From JBKEAJ01 sp047975005 (GTDB lineage: Bacteria > Bacteroidota > Bacteroidia > Bacteroidales > Prolixibacteraceae): DNA of 64,000 nt. The stretch spans positions 1 through 64,000 of the forward strand of contig JBKECW010000069.1 of assembly GCA_047975005.1 (NCBI GenBank), read 5' to 3'. Below are positions 1 to 7,328 of this stretch, one piece after another; within the stretch, counting starts at the first letter, position 1, and the number at the start of each line of letters is the position of its first letter. Under the pieces are notes generated by a model. It saw nothing but the letters and a program-made list of their open reading frames with translations, had not been told where the DNA came from and ran no database searches. The position numbers and the translations under genes were made by a program.

Positions 1-310
1 ATGCTGCTTGTAGTGCCACCAACTTTAGCGTAGATGTCCCGGCTTGCTCAAAGGTGTATTCCAAGATTTTACTTGTGGAAATACTCTCACTATCCAAAAA
101 CCACTCGTAGGAAACACCGTCGTCCGACACGCTTTCGGGAGTGAGTGTAAACGCCTCTCCTACAAGAGCTTTAAATCCGCCGTCAGGCTCGCTTAGTTTC
201 ACATCAGCTTGTTGCAAAATATAATTATCGTCATCATTACTACATGAGGTAAATACACTAGTCATGCAAATACACGCCACAAAAAGAAGCAGCATAGGTC
301 TAAAATTCAT
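1..310 (-). CDS. PKD-like domain lipoprotein (C-terminus beyond window)
   Basis: The reading frame starts at ATG 308-310 and runs off the left edge, giving about 103 residues. It opens with a lipoprotein signal peptide ending in the lipobox TSC at Cys23, followed by SNDDDN, an acidic stretch of the kind that sends Bacteroidota lipoproteins to the cell surface. After it comes a beta-rich segment with YEWFLD and YTFEQAG, which resembles a PKD-like immunoglobulin fold. It is the third gene of the B12 uptake operon, 115 nt downstream of the BtuG-like gene, so an accessory surface role in corrinoid binding is a reasonable inference. Surface lipoproteins beside BtuB/BtuG in Bacteroides do bind B12, but this fragment is too short to assign to any of them. 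Confidence 0.75.
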   Translation of the reverse strand, partial: MNFRPMLLLFVACICMTSVFTSCSNDDDNYILQQADVKLSEPDGGFKALVGEAFTLTPESVSDDGVSYEWFLDSESISTSKILEYTFEQAGTSTLKLVALQAA

Positions 311-360
311 TGTCATTGTCATTGTTTTTATTTTCATTATTAATATTTCATTCAACTTAT

Positions 361-391
361 CGTCATTGCGAGCCTTAGCGTGGCAATCTGT
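361..391. repeat. Half copy of REP-like palindromic repeat
   Basis: The 31 nt begin with CGTCATTGCGAG and continue with the same bases as the left arm of the full element at 3869-3945. The right arm is missing. It lies between the BtuG-like gene and the PKD-like lipoprotein gene of the B12 operon. Confidence 0.75.
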
Positions 392-425
392 TTCATCATC
401 TAAAAATCTGAATAATGGACAGACA

Positions 426-1568
426 CTATTTATAAATAAAGGCAATGCGAGACGGAATGTCCCCCGTCTTGTGTTTAAACTTAACTATCTCATTCTTTTG
501 GTCATAACACCACAGCCAGCCCGGCGACACATAATCGACAGCATCTGTTATGTATATATACTTCGAGATGGGGTCAACCGCCACACCATAAGGTTTTACG
601 ATGTTGTCGGATATTTCATCGGGAATAAAACTTCCTTCCAAAACCTTGCGAGTCTTGGTGTTAATCATGTTGTAAGTGATATTCCACTCATAAGTAGTGT
701 AGCTGAATTCCGAACCTACAGCATAAGCCGTATCGCCGTCAATACATAGCACTGCACAGGCTATACCAAAGCTATCGACCACTACATCTTTCTTAGTATC
801 AACCAAATACAGATTGGACGAAATATTGAAATAGTCTCCACGTGAACTCACATAAAGATTGCCATCGGAGTCTGCCGAAAGCTGATGCAGATTGATGGCG
901 ACATCAATATCTTTTGTCTTGGTAAAGGTGTTCAGGTCTACAACAGAAACAGTGCGCTCGTAGTTTGGCGGACTGTAGCCACCCGAATTGGCAACGTAGA
1001 GCTTATCGTCAACAATCGCCATTTGTTCCGGCTGCCTGCCTACTCTCACCGTGTTCACAATTTCGTAAGTTGCTGTATCTATCTTTGCTACCACGCCGTT
1101 GGGTGTAGTATTGCCGCCTGCCTCTATTCCAATACTACCATCGTAAGCACTAACATAGGCAAAGCCTTTGTCAAAAACTACATAACGGCAATTTTTGATG
1201 TCAATGACAGTTTTACGCTTGGCACTTGCCACATCAAGCACCTCTACCTTATTCGAAGCATTTACAACCACCCACAGCTGCGAACCATATATCGCAAGGT
1301 CGTTGCCAACATCGCCAAGCCCGAGCGTGGCATCGGGATTTGCTTCTCCGTAAACATTTCGACTATACACGCCTGTGGCATAATCATAAATATCTAAGGA
1401 CGATTTATTGGAACTCATATTTGCCTCGTTGAGCAAATAGAAACCCGTAATAGTGGCGACTTCCTGCGAGGGAAGCTCATCCTTTTCCGACGAAATGATA
1501 GGGTCGTCAGTTCGGCAAGCCATAAGGGCTAGCATAGTAACAATCACTAAATAAAATCTGTTCTTCAT
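426..1568 (-). CDS. BtuG-like beta-propeller surface lipoprotein (DUF5074/YncE-like)
   Basis: A 380-residue lipoprotein predicted to sit on the cell surface. I chose ATG 1566-1568 because it gives a clean signal peptide with lipobox LMAC (Cys18) followed by RTDDP, and because it is preceded by the A-rich leader AAAATATAAACAC; an upstream in-frame start would add 21 residues encoded by low-complexity repeat DNA. The mature part shows blade-like repeats such as DIYDYATG, VEVLDVAS, VSVVDLNTFTK and NLYLVDTKK, typical of seven-bladed YncE-like propellers. The gene follows a BtuB-type receptor under a cobalamin riboswitch, exactly the setting of BtuG, which captures B12 and seals the BtuB channel in Bacteroides. 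The BtuG role is inferred from family and context. Confidence 0.8.
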   Translation of the reverse strand: MKNRFYLVIVTMLALMACRTDDPIISSEKDELPSQEVATITGFYLLNEANMSSNKSSLDIYDYATGVYSRNVYGEANPDATLGLGDVGNDLAIYGSQLWVVVNASNKVEVLDVASAKRKTVIDIKNCRYVVFDKGFAYVSAYDGSIGIEAGGNTTPNGVVAKIDTATYEIVNTVRVGRQPEQMAIVDDKLYVANSGGYSPPNYERTVSVVDLNTFTKTKDIDVAINLHQLSADSDGNLYVSSRGDYFNISSNLYLVDTKKDVVVDSFGIACAVLCIDGDTAYAVGSEFSYTTYEWNITYNMINTKTRKVLEGSFIPDEISDNIVKPYGVAVDPISKYIYITDAVDYVSPGWLWCYDQKNEIVKFKHKTGDIPSRIAFIYK

Positions 1569-1628
1569 GTGTTTATATTTTTGCAATAAGCTGTAAGCTA
1601 TAAGCTTTATACTTTTGCTGTTTTTAAT

Positions 1629-1653
1629 CATTTATAATTCACCATTTACAATT
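1629..1653. repeat. Copy 1 of a 25-nt AT-rich dispersed repeat
   Basis: This 25-nt stretch matches 4579-4603 at 22 of 25 positions in the same orientation. It lies in the 172-nt gap between the receptor and BtuG-like genes. The same gap also holds a run of near-repeats of AAGCTTATAGCTTACAG (complement strand, about 1585-1612) and a segment near 1680-1702 resembling the 5' part of the larger repeat at 62924-63019. Confidence 0.6.
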
Positions 1654-1740
1654 AAAAAAGGCTCATTTAATCTGTTTGTCTTTTGTCTAATATCTATTGT
1701 CCAATACCTGAGACAGAACATGCTATATCTCTACATCCAT

Positions 1741-3780
1741 TTATATCTGTATTGCAAGCGTCAATCTGACATTCGTTCCCGGCATGGGGAAATTGAGTAC
1801 CACATCGTAGCTCTGATTAAATATATTATTCACTTCCAATCCCACACGATAATTCATCTTATTATGCTCATGTGTCCACATCAAACCCAAATCGCTTGTG
1901 TACCAAGGCTGTACGTAGTTCATTGCCGTATTTGCTTTTTGGCTATACCTTTCTCCTGTGTAGATAAAACTGTAATTCAAATTCCAATCTTTCCACAGCG
2001 CCGAAGCCAACAAACTGCCACTATGAACAGGACTATACGGAATATAATCGCCATAGGTAGTGCCATCAGGAGTTATATCTACAGCTTGCTGAAAAGTATA
2101 ACTGCCGCCAAGGTTTAGTTTAACATCAAATGGAAGTGTAAATCCCATATCTATATTAGTCTCAAAGCCTTTCACCTCGACCTCGCCCAAGTTCATCATA
2201 ATCCAGCGAAATAGATTTGCCCCCGGCATCGCTACTATCTTGTCCTTCACCCTGTTATAGTAGCCATCGGCTTGTATCGACAGAGAGTTGAAGAACAATC
2301 CCTCAGACTCATGTATCCATGTTGCTCCCACATCTACTTGCCGTGTCAGCTCAGGACGCAGACTTGTGTTGCCAACAAAGGTATAATACAAATCATTGAA
2401 AGTCGGCATGCGAAAAGACTCCTTATAAAAAGCCCTCAGTCGCAGTCCTTTCGCCGATGCAAAAGGCTGATACGACACCGAAAGCACAGGGTTGAAAACC
2501 GATTGGTCGTCGCCATCGGCATAATACTTCACATCCTCGTTGACATAAGCAAACAGTGCATTTGCCTGAACCTCAAGCCTATCCCACTTCATTGCACTAT
2601 TCAATGCTCCATAGTATGAGTAGCGATTGGGGTAAGGAAAACGATAAAGATTGGCATCCATCGTATTGAAAAAGAAATCCGTAGACAGCGACACATCCCA
2701 CCAGTCGTAGAGTTTCAGCTGATTTACCATCGACATATAAAGCTCATCCTGATAGTATTTGTTATCCAGCGCATCGCCCGAATCCATAATATATTCAGAG
2801 TCTACATAGCGAGTGTAATCACGGGCGTATTTCAGATTTATCATCATGTCGTGATTTTTAAACAGCGACTTGTGCAACATTCCCTGAAAAAAGAAGTTTC
2901 TGTCCCACTGCCTTTGTGTTCTGCCATATATATTTGCCACCACAGCACCAGGCAGCCCACGCTCCGAGTCGTAAATATAAGCCTTATAAGTAGCTCTGCC
3001 ACCACTCTTAAACACTTGATGAAGAGTCAATTCCGCTCGCAGTGCATTTATATCGCCATTCTGACGTACGGCAGTCGTGTCATAGCCACCGTCTTTGCGA
3101 TATCTGTACTTGTATTTACCGTCGGCATACACATACTCGGCACTAGCCGATAGCGACAAGCTGCCACTCAGCTTCTGCTCATACAGAAGTGCAGGATTTA
3201 TAAGCCCGAAAGAACCCGTTTTGAACGACACCTTCCCGTGTGCCTTCTCGTCTCCAACAAACTTGGGAGTTTTGCTATGCATAAACAAGGTGTTGGATGC
3301 AAAAAATCCCTTTGCAGGTTGGAATATATTGGACTTCTGACCATTGTAAAGCTCTATTGCCTCAATATTATCAAGAGAAAATTTCCCTAAATCGACAGTG
3401 CCGTTTTGGGCATTACCAACTGCCACACCATCGTAGAAAACTGTGGTATGCGCACTCCCCAAACTGCGAACATTAACGGTCTTCAAACCACCCACACCGC
3501 CATAGTCCTTGAGCTGAACTCCCGAAAAATAACGAATGGCATCGGCAACCGAAAAGCTATTGAGCTTCTCCAAATCCTTTCCCGACAACTTCTGCATAGG
3601 CATGGGCGAATTAAGCTCAAACTTCTGATGCTTCCCCGTAGCTACCACCCCATCGAGCATATGCACCTTCGAGGAGTCTAGCCATTCCGATTCTCCATCA
3701 GCTTGTGCCGACGGACACAAACCGAAGAGCAGCAGGACTACTGCAAGTATTCTGAAATATACCTTACTTATCAATATCAT
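1741..3780 (-). CDS. btuB: TonB-dependent vitamin B12 receptor (BtuB family)
   Basis: A 679-residue outer-membrane receptor that imports cobalamin using energy from TonB. Residues 1-27 are a signal peptide ending in SAQA. A TonB-box-like LDGVVATG lies at about 42-49, the plug domain spans about 55-150 (VADAIRYFSGV, VNVRSLGSAHTTVFYDG, IEAIELYNG), and the rest is a 22-strand beta-barrel rich in Tyr and Trp that ends at RLTLAIQI. There is no N-terminal carboxypeptidase-like domain, which fits BtuB rather than SusC-type receptors. The cobalamin riboswitch upstream on the same strand makes corrinoid the likely substrate. The leader between riboswitch and start is unusually long, about 550 nt. The next gene encodes the BtuG-like partner. 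Confidence 0.9.
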   Translation of the reverse strand: MILISKVYFRILAVVLLLFGLCPSAQADGESEWLDSSKVHMLDGVVATGKHQKFELNSPMPMQKLSGKDLEKLNSFSVADAIRYFSGVQLKDYGGVGGLKTVNVRSLGSAHTTVFYDGVAVGNAQNGTVDLGKFSLDNIEAIELYNGQKSNIFQPAKGFFASNTLFMHSKTPKFVGDEKAHGKVSFKTGSFGLINPALLYEQKLSGSLSLSASAEYVYADGKYKYRYRKDGGYDTTAVRQNGDINALRAELTLHQVFKSGGRATYKAYIYDSERGLPGAVVANIYGRTQRQWDRNFFFQGMLHKSLFKNHDMMINLKYARDYTRYVDSEYIMDSGDALDNKYYQDELYMSMVNQLKLYDWWDVSLSTDFFFNTMDANLYRFPYPNRYSYYGALNSAMKWDRLEVQANALFAYVNEDVKYYADGDDQSVFNPVLSVSYQPFASAKGLRLRAFYKESFRMPTFNDLYYTFVGNTSLRPELTRQVDVGATWIHESEGLFFNSLSIQADGYYNRVKDKIVAMPGANLFRWIMMNLGEVEVKGFETNIDMGFTLPFDVKLNLGGSYTFQQAVDITPDGTTYGDYIPYSPVHSGSLLASALWKDWNLNYSFIYTGERYSQKANTAMNYVQPWYTSDLGLMWTHEHNKMNYRVGLEVNNIFNQSYDVVLNFPMPGTNVRLTLAIQI

Positions 3781-4336
3781 TCTTTATTATGCTCAATATA
3801 TTACTGCGCTCAAACAGCCATTTTAATTGTCATTTGTTAATGCTTAACGAACAACCGATTTTAATAGCCGTCATTGCGAGCCTTAGCGTGGCAATCTGTT
3901 CTCCGTTGCGGGAGATTGCTTCGTCGCAAACTCCTCGCAATGACGTTCTTGTATTTCTGAATAAAGGCTGCCCGCGTAAAGCATTTTTTAAACCTTAAAC
4001 AGTTCAACGATTAAACATTGTATTTTCAATTGTCCATTAAAAGAGTGCCAGGGACTTTGCCATTTTCGCTTCGGAGTTGAAATATTATACTCAAAATATC
4101 TTTACAGACCCCGTACGTCTGTCTTCTTCCACGAAAAGACAAAGCCCGACACTGCTTGCTATTTCTTGAAATACGTCATCGTACTAATTGTTTTTGTGAG
4201 AGTGGACACTACAATATACGCCACTACCCGATTTTACAAATAGTTCCGGAAAAATGTGAGAAAATCAAATGATTGTATGCAACAAGTACATTTGGTCTCA
4301 AGCTCTATTTCCCGAAAGCTCAAAAACTAACTATTG
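3781..4336 (-). other. Long leader between cobalamin riboswitch and btuB
   Basis: The 556 nt contain no convincing gene. On the minus strand there are only very short frames, and the longest reading through 3790-3998 is produced by the palindromic repeat at 3869-3945. A small hairpin with arms ACAGAC and GTCTGT lies near 4109-4130, without a T-run. No intrinsic terminator directly follows the riboswitch. Confidence 0.6.
3869..3945. repeat. REP-like palindromic repeat, full copy
   Basis: A 77-nt element with perfect 12-nt outer inverted arms, CGTCATTGCGAG at 3869-3880 and CTCGCAATGACG at 3934-3945. A nested inner stem pairs GCAATCT at 3891-3897 with AGATTGC at 3913-3919. Translation of one frame gives ASSQTPRND, a signature I recognise from spurious proteins annotated over such palindromes in many genomes. 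A half copy lies at 361-391. As RNA in the btuB leader it would fold into a long hairpin. Confidence 0.85.
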
Positions 4337-4508
4337 ATTGGTAGGTCTCCTGACTTATCCTCCTCTGAGCTGCCTTCCCACATTCGTTAAAATACAGTGG
4401 CTTGAGTGTTGCTCAAAAGTTGCATAGGACTTACAGTAGCGGGTCTGTTCAGGATTTTCACCTGATTCCCTCTTAGTCAGATATGCCGAATGACATATCC
4501 GAACCAAT
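4337..4508 (-). ncRNA. Cobalamin riboswitch
   Basis: The complement strand carries the hallmarks of the AdoCbl class: GAATCAGGTGAAAATCCTG, then ACAGACCCGCTACTGTAAGT, a CCACTG segment, GGGAAGGC, and the B12 box AAGTCAGGAGACC. The closing P1 stem pairs ATTGGT (complement of 4503-4508) with ACCAAT (complement of 4337-4342). It lies upstream of the B12 uptake operon and should lower its expression when cobalamin is abundant. Known cobalamin riboswitches act on translation or termination; which applies here is unclear because the first gene is 556 nt away. Confidence 0.95.
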
Positions 4509-4515
4509 GCGAGTG

Positions 4516-4545
4516 CAAAGGTAAGAATATTTTATTTTTTTGCAA
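4516..4545 (-). promoter_or_regulatory. Promoter of the cobalamin riboswitch / btuB transcript
   Basis: On the minus strand TTG (4543-4545) is followed after 19 nt by TACCTTTG (4516-4523). This matches the Bacteroidota sigma-70 consensus TTG - about 20 nt - TAnnTTTG. Transcription would begin only a few nt before the P1 stem of the riboswitch. Confidence 0.85.
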
Positions 4546-4578
4546 TTGCTGGCGCAGAAAATATGCTGTATCGTATTT

Positions 4579-4603
4579 CATTCATAATTAACCATTCACA
4601 ATT
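4579..4603. repeat. Copy 2 of the 25-nt AT-rich dispersed repeat
   Basis: It matches 1629-1653 at 22 of 25 positions. The stop codon and last codon of the M48 protease gene (4596-4601) lie inside it, so the repeat supplies that gene's present end. Confidence 0.6.
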
Positions 4604-5864
4604 CACTATTATTTTCTGCCCCCAGATTACTCATCCGCTGCAACAACGTGGGATGAGAGTAGTTTATACTTACATATAGGGGATGTGGCGCAAGGTTACT
4701 CAAATTATTGGCACTCAGCTTTTTCAATCCCGACACCAGATGTTTTTTATCGACATACGAAGCGGCAAAAGCATCCGCCTCATATTCATTTTTTCTACTG
4801 AAATAACTCGACACTATACCTATCAGCATCGAAAGCGGAGTCATCAGCAATGAAAATGCCAGAATCCCCGAATGGAAGGTATGACGAGTGAAATTTAGGG
4901 CGTAGCTGATTTCCTCAAAACGCAGACAAACCGTAAGTAAATAAAGAATAGCAAAGGTCTGCAAGATGCCTGTCAGCATAGACTTAACTATATGTTTCTT
5001 TTTGTAATGTCCTATCTCGTGTGCCATAACAGCAGTGATTTCCTCGACAGTCAAATCCTTTATCAGCGTGTCATACAGCACTATGCGCTTAGTCTTTCCC
5101 AAACCCGTAAAATAGGCATTGGACTTGGTCGAACGCTTTGAGCCGTCGATTACATAGACGTTCTTCAAGCTAAAACCTGTATCGTCAGCCAGCTTCATAA
5201 GGGATTCTTTCAACGCACCTTCTTCCAGTGGCGTCTGCTTGTTAAACAGTGGCACTATCAGCGTTGAGTAGAACATTGCAAAAAACAGAGAGAATGCCGA
5301 CACCACCGCTCCTGCTATTATCCAATAGGTATCAGGGAAAGCGTAGTAGAACATTATCAGCAAATAGCCCAATCCACCGCCAAGCAAGAGAGAAAGCAAT
5401 ATACCTTTCAGCATGTCTAACACAAATATCTTCGGGGTGCTTTTGTTGAATCCAAACTTTTCGTCAATCTTAAAGGTCGATATAATATCGAAGGGCAAGG
5501 ATATTACCCCACTCACCAAAGAGATTATGGCAAAGAAAATCAAGGATTGCAGTATGCGGTGTTCTGTTATCCCCTCGCTCAGCCCGTCGGCGAAAGCGAA
5601 AATGGATGAGAGGATTACTATCACAAGTATCAAAGTGTTGAGCGTATTATCAACAATCCCCAAGCGCAGATTTGCCTTTGAGTAAGCCTGCTGCTTTTGA
5701 TATTTCTCCTTGTCGTAAACATCGGCAAGCTCAGGAGGGACACCCCTTTTTTCGCTATATCGGGAATTTATTAGCCCCGTCACCATGTCGAAAGCATATT
5801 TGCCAACGACTATCACTATTATTATTATTGTTAAACTTTGCACCGTAAAATAATTTGACGGCAA
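4596..5864 (-). CDS. M48 family membrane metalloprotease (Ste24/CAAX-protease type)
   Basis: A 422-residue integral membrane zinc protease. The zinc motif HEIGH is at residues 282-286 within VMAHEIGHYKKKH, and the third ligand is expected in the downstream NEYEADAFA segment. Several hydrophobic helices precede it (near residues 10-25, 60-80, 100-125 and 150-200) and two follow, the arrangement of Ste24-type proteases rather than the shorter HtpX. The family cleaves membrane or prenylated proteins in eukaryotes; in bacteria substrates are mostly unknown and a role in membrane protein quality control is inferred. The final residues NSEL are encoded in a dispersed AT-rich repeat, so the C-terminus may be slightly altered. 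No co-transcribed partner is evident. Confidence 0.88.
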   Translation of the reverse strand: MPSNYFTVQSLTIIIIVIVVGKYAFDMVTGLINSRYSEKRGVPPELADVYDKEKYQKQQAYSKANLRLGIVDNTLNTLILVIVILSSIFAFADGLSEGITEHRILQSLIFFAIISLVSGVISLPFDIISTFKIDEKFGFNKSTPKIFVLDMLKGILLSLLLGGGLGYLLIMFYYAFPDTYWIIAGAVVSAFSLFFAMFYSTLIVPLFNKQTPLEEGALKESLMKLADDTGFSLKNVYVIDGSKRSTKSNAYFTGLGKTKRIVLYDTLIKDLTVEEITAVMAHEIGHYKKKHIVKSMLTGILQTFAILYLLTVCLRFEEISYALNFTRHTFHSGILAFSLLMTPLSMLIGIVSSYFSRKNEYEADAFAASYVDKKHLVSGLKKLSANNLSNLAPHPLYVSINYSHPTLLQRMSNLGAENNSEL

Positions 5865-5971
5865 AGTTAACTATATTTGCTCGTAATATCTCCTTCTTCA
5901 AAAGCAATAGAAGATGTGCGTGTGTGCCATTTTTTTATGCTTATATTTTCCCTTTATATTTCTCTCCATTA

Positions 5972-6060
5972 TAATTAATGCTTGTCCAAGAGTCTGAGAT
6001 AGAATTCACAAAGTTTCGCATAACGCAGATATTGGACTGTATAGATGGACTCTAATTAGA
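5972..6060. repeat. Possible relative of the 24885-24974 inverted-repeat element
   Basis: The start resembles the left arm at 24885 (AATTAATGCTTGTCCA against AATTAGTGCTTGTCCA), and the end shares the word TGGACTCTAAT with it. The middle is not obviously conserved, so kinship is suggested, not shown. Confidence 0.4.
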
Positions 6061-6061
6061 C

Positions 6062-6223
6062 TCATAACAAACCTCTAATTGATAATAATCGTAGCTCCAA
6101 TGCATACGAGCCAACTTCATTAATATGCACTGTGCAGTAAGAATATTTCTCAGACTGTTTCTTGCAACTTGCTACAATAAGGATTAAAATAAAAATTGCT
6201 ATTACACGTCTGACATTTTTCAT
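6062..6223 (-). CDS. Small putative lipoprotein, possibly a truncated remnant
   Basis: A 53-residue frame from ATG 6221-6223 to TGA 6062-6064. The first 20 residues form a textbook lipoprotein signal: MKNVRRV, a hydrophobic run, then lipobox VASC with Cys20, followed by KKQSEK. The remaining 33 residues (ending SIRGLL) match no domain I recognise. The stop lies at the edge of a repeat-like segment (5972-6060), which suggests a lipoprotein gene truncated by rearrangement. A genuinely small lipoprotein is the alternative. The signal peptide argues that it was once a real gene. Confidence 0.5.
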   Translation of the reverse strand: MKNVRRVIAIFILILIVASCKKQSEKYSYCTVHINEVGSYALELRLLSIRGLL

Positions 6224-6411
6224 AACAACCGATAAATAAAGGCTTTATATATTAGCAAATTAAATCTTTCATACCTTATTTAATCTTGACTACAAGATTT
6301 CCAAAGATAATTATCTGCAGAATAAGAAAAATAAAATGGCGTCAATTTACTTTTTATTAGATAATACCCAAAGTAAAGAAGTATATATAAGAAAAAAAAG
6401 GATTTTATGCG

Positions 6412-6419
6412 TACCTTTG
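6412..6419 (+). promoter_or_regulatory. Probable -7 element for pheA
   Basis: TACCTTTG matches the Bacteroidota -7 consensus and lies 72 nt before the pheA start. No clear TTG is present at the expected upstream distance, so only the -7 element is supported. Confidence 0.5.
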
Positions 6420-6491
6420 TTTTCAAATCGCTTACAGTGCATGATATTTGACAATTCAAACATCATACAACAACACAAAAAAAAATAATAC

Positions 6492-7328
6492 ATGAAACGA
6501 ATTGCTATACAGGGAATTGCGGGCTCTTTTCACGAAGATGCGACACGAAAATATTTTGGAGAGGAAGTGAAAATTGTAGAGTGCCGAACTTTCAAGCAGG
6601 TATGCGAAGCCGTAGACAACAACAAAGCTGATTATGCTGTGATGGCTATCGAAAACTCCATAGCAGGAAGTATATTAGGCAACTACGGTCTAATCAGAGA
6701 GCATCATCTAAGGGTGCAAGGCGAGATTTACATACATATTAAGATGAACCTAATGGCAGTAAAGGGCGTGACAAAATCAGATATCAAGGAAATTTTCTCG
6801 CACCCTGTGGCTATTGCCCAATGCCAAGAGTATCTTGCCACTACCCTTCCCAATGCTGTGGTAACTGAAAAAAGCGACACGGCAGCATCGGCAAAAATTG
6901 TGAAAGAAAACAACCTGAAAAACACTGCCGCCATTGGAAATCAACGGTCTGCAGAGATATACGGCCTGAATATTATTGCCAAAGGCATTGAAACGAACAA
7001 AAAGAACTACACCAGATTTTGGGTACTTTCAAAAAAGAATATACAAAACAAAGATGCCAACAAAGCGTCTATCTGCCTTGAGGTCGGGCATTATCACGGG
7101 GCTTTAGTGAATGTACTAAATATATTTGCAGAGAATAAAATTAACCTCACAAAAATTCAATCGGTACCAATCATAGGAAAACCAAACGAATACTTTTTTC
7201 ACCTAGACGTAGAATGGCAAAATATTACCGACTATGAAAGAGCAATACACGAAGTGCTAAAAGGAGCTTCGAGTGTGGCAATATTAGGAGAATACAAACA
7301 CGGGGATGCCGAAATACACAAACAATAA
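6492..7328 (+). CDS. pheA: Prephenate dehydratase
   Basis: A 278-residue cytoplasmic enzyme that converts prephenate to phenylpyruvate in phenylalanine synthesis. The catalytic domain covers about 1-180, with IAIQGIAGSFHE at the start, an ENSIAGS loop, and the YTRFWVLS motif whose Thr-Arg-Phe is characteristic of the family. An ACT regulatory domain follows at about 195-270 (GALVNVLNIFAENKINLTKIQS), implying feedback control by phenylalanine. There is no fused chorismate mutase. The next gene, an aminotransferase, begins immediately after the stop codon, so the two are probably translated together and carry out successive steps. Confidence 0.95.
   Translation: MKRIAIQGIAGSFHEDATRKYFGEEVKIVECRTFKQVCEAVDNNKADYAVMAIENSIAGSILGNYGLIREHHLRVQGEIYIHIKMNLMAVKGVTKSDIKEIFSHPVAIAQCQEYLATTLPNAVVTEKSDTAASAKIVKENNLKNTAAIGNQRSAEIYGLNIIAKGIETNKKNYTRFWVLSKKNIQNKDANKASICLEVGHYHGALVNVLNIFAENKINLTKIQSVPIIGKPNEYFFHLDVEWQNITDYERAIHEVLKGASSVAILGEYKHGDAEIHKQ

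Larger units (their letters stand above)
5865..6491. other. Intergenic stretch upstream of pheA
   Basis: The stretch holds one small possible lipoprotein gene (6062-6223, minus), an element resembling the inverted repeat at 24885-24974 (about 5972-6060), and the probable pheA promoter near 6412-6419. I see nothing else coding. Confidence 0.6.

Noticed and set aside
1569..1631. 21-codon N-terminal extension of the BtuG-like gene
   Set aside because: It would put a hydrophilic segment coded by low-complexity repeats in front of a standard lipoprotein signal peptide.
3789..3998. 69-residue plus-strand frame in the btuB leader
   Set aside because: It is produced by the palindromic repeat at 3869-3945; the SSQTPRND string is a known signature of such false genes.
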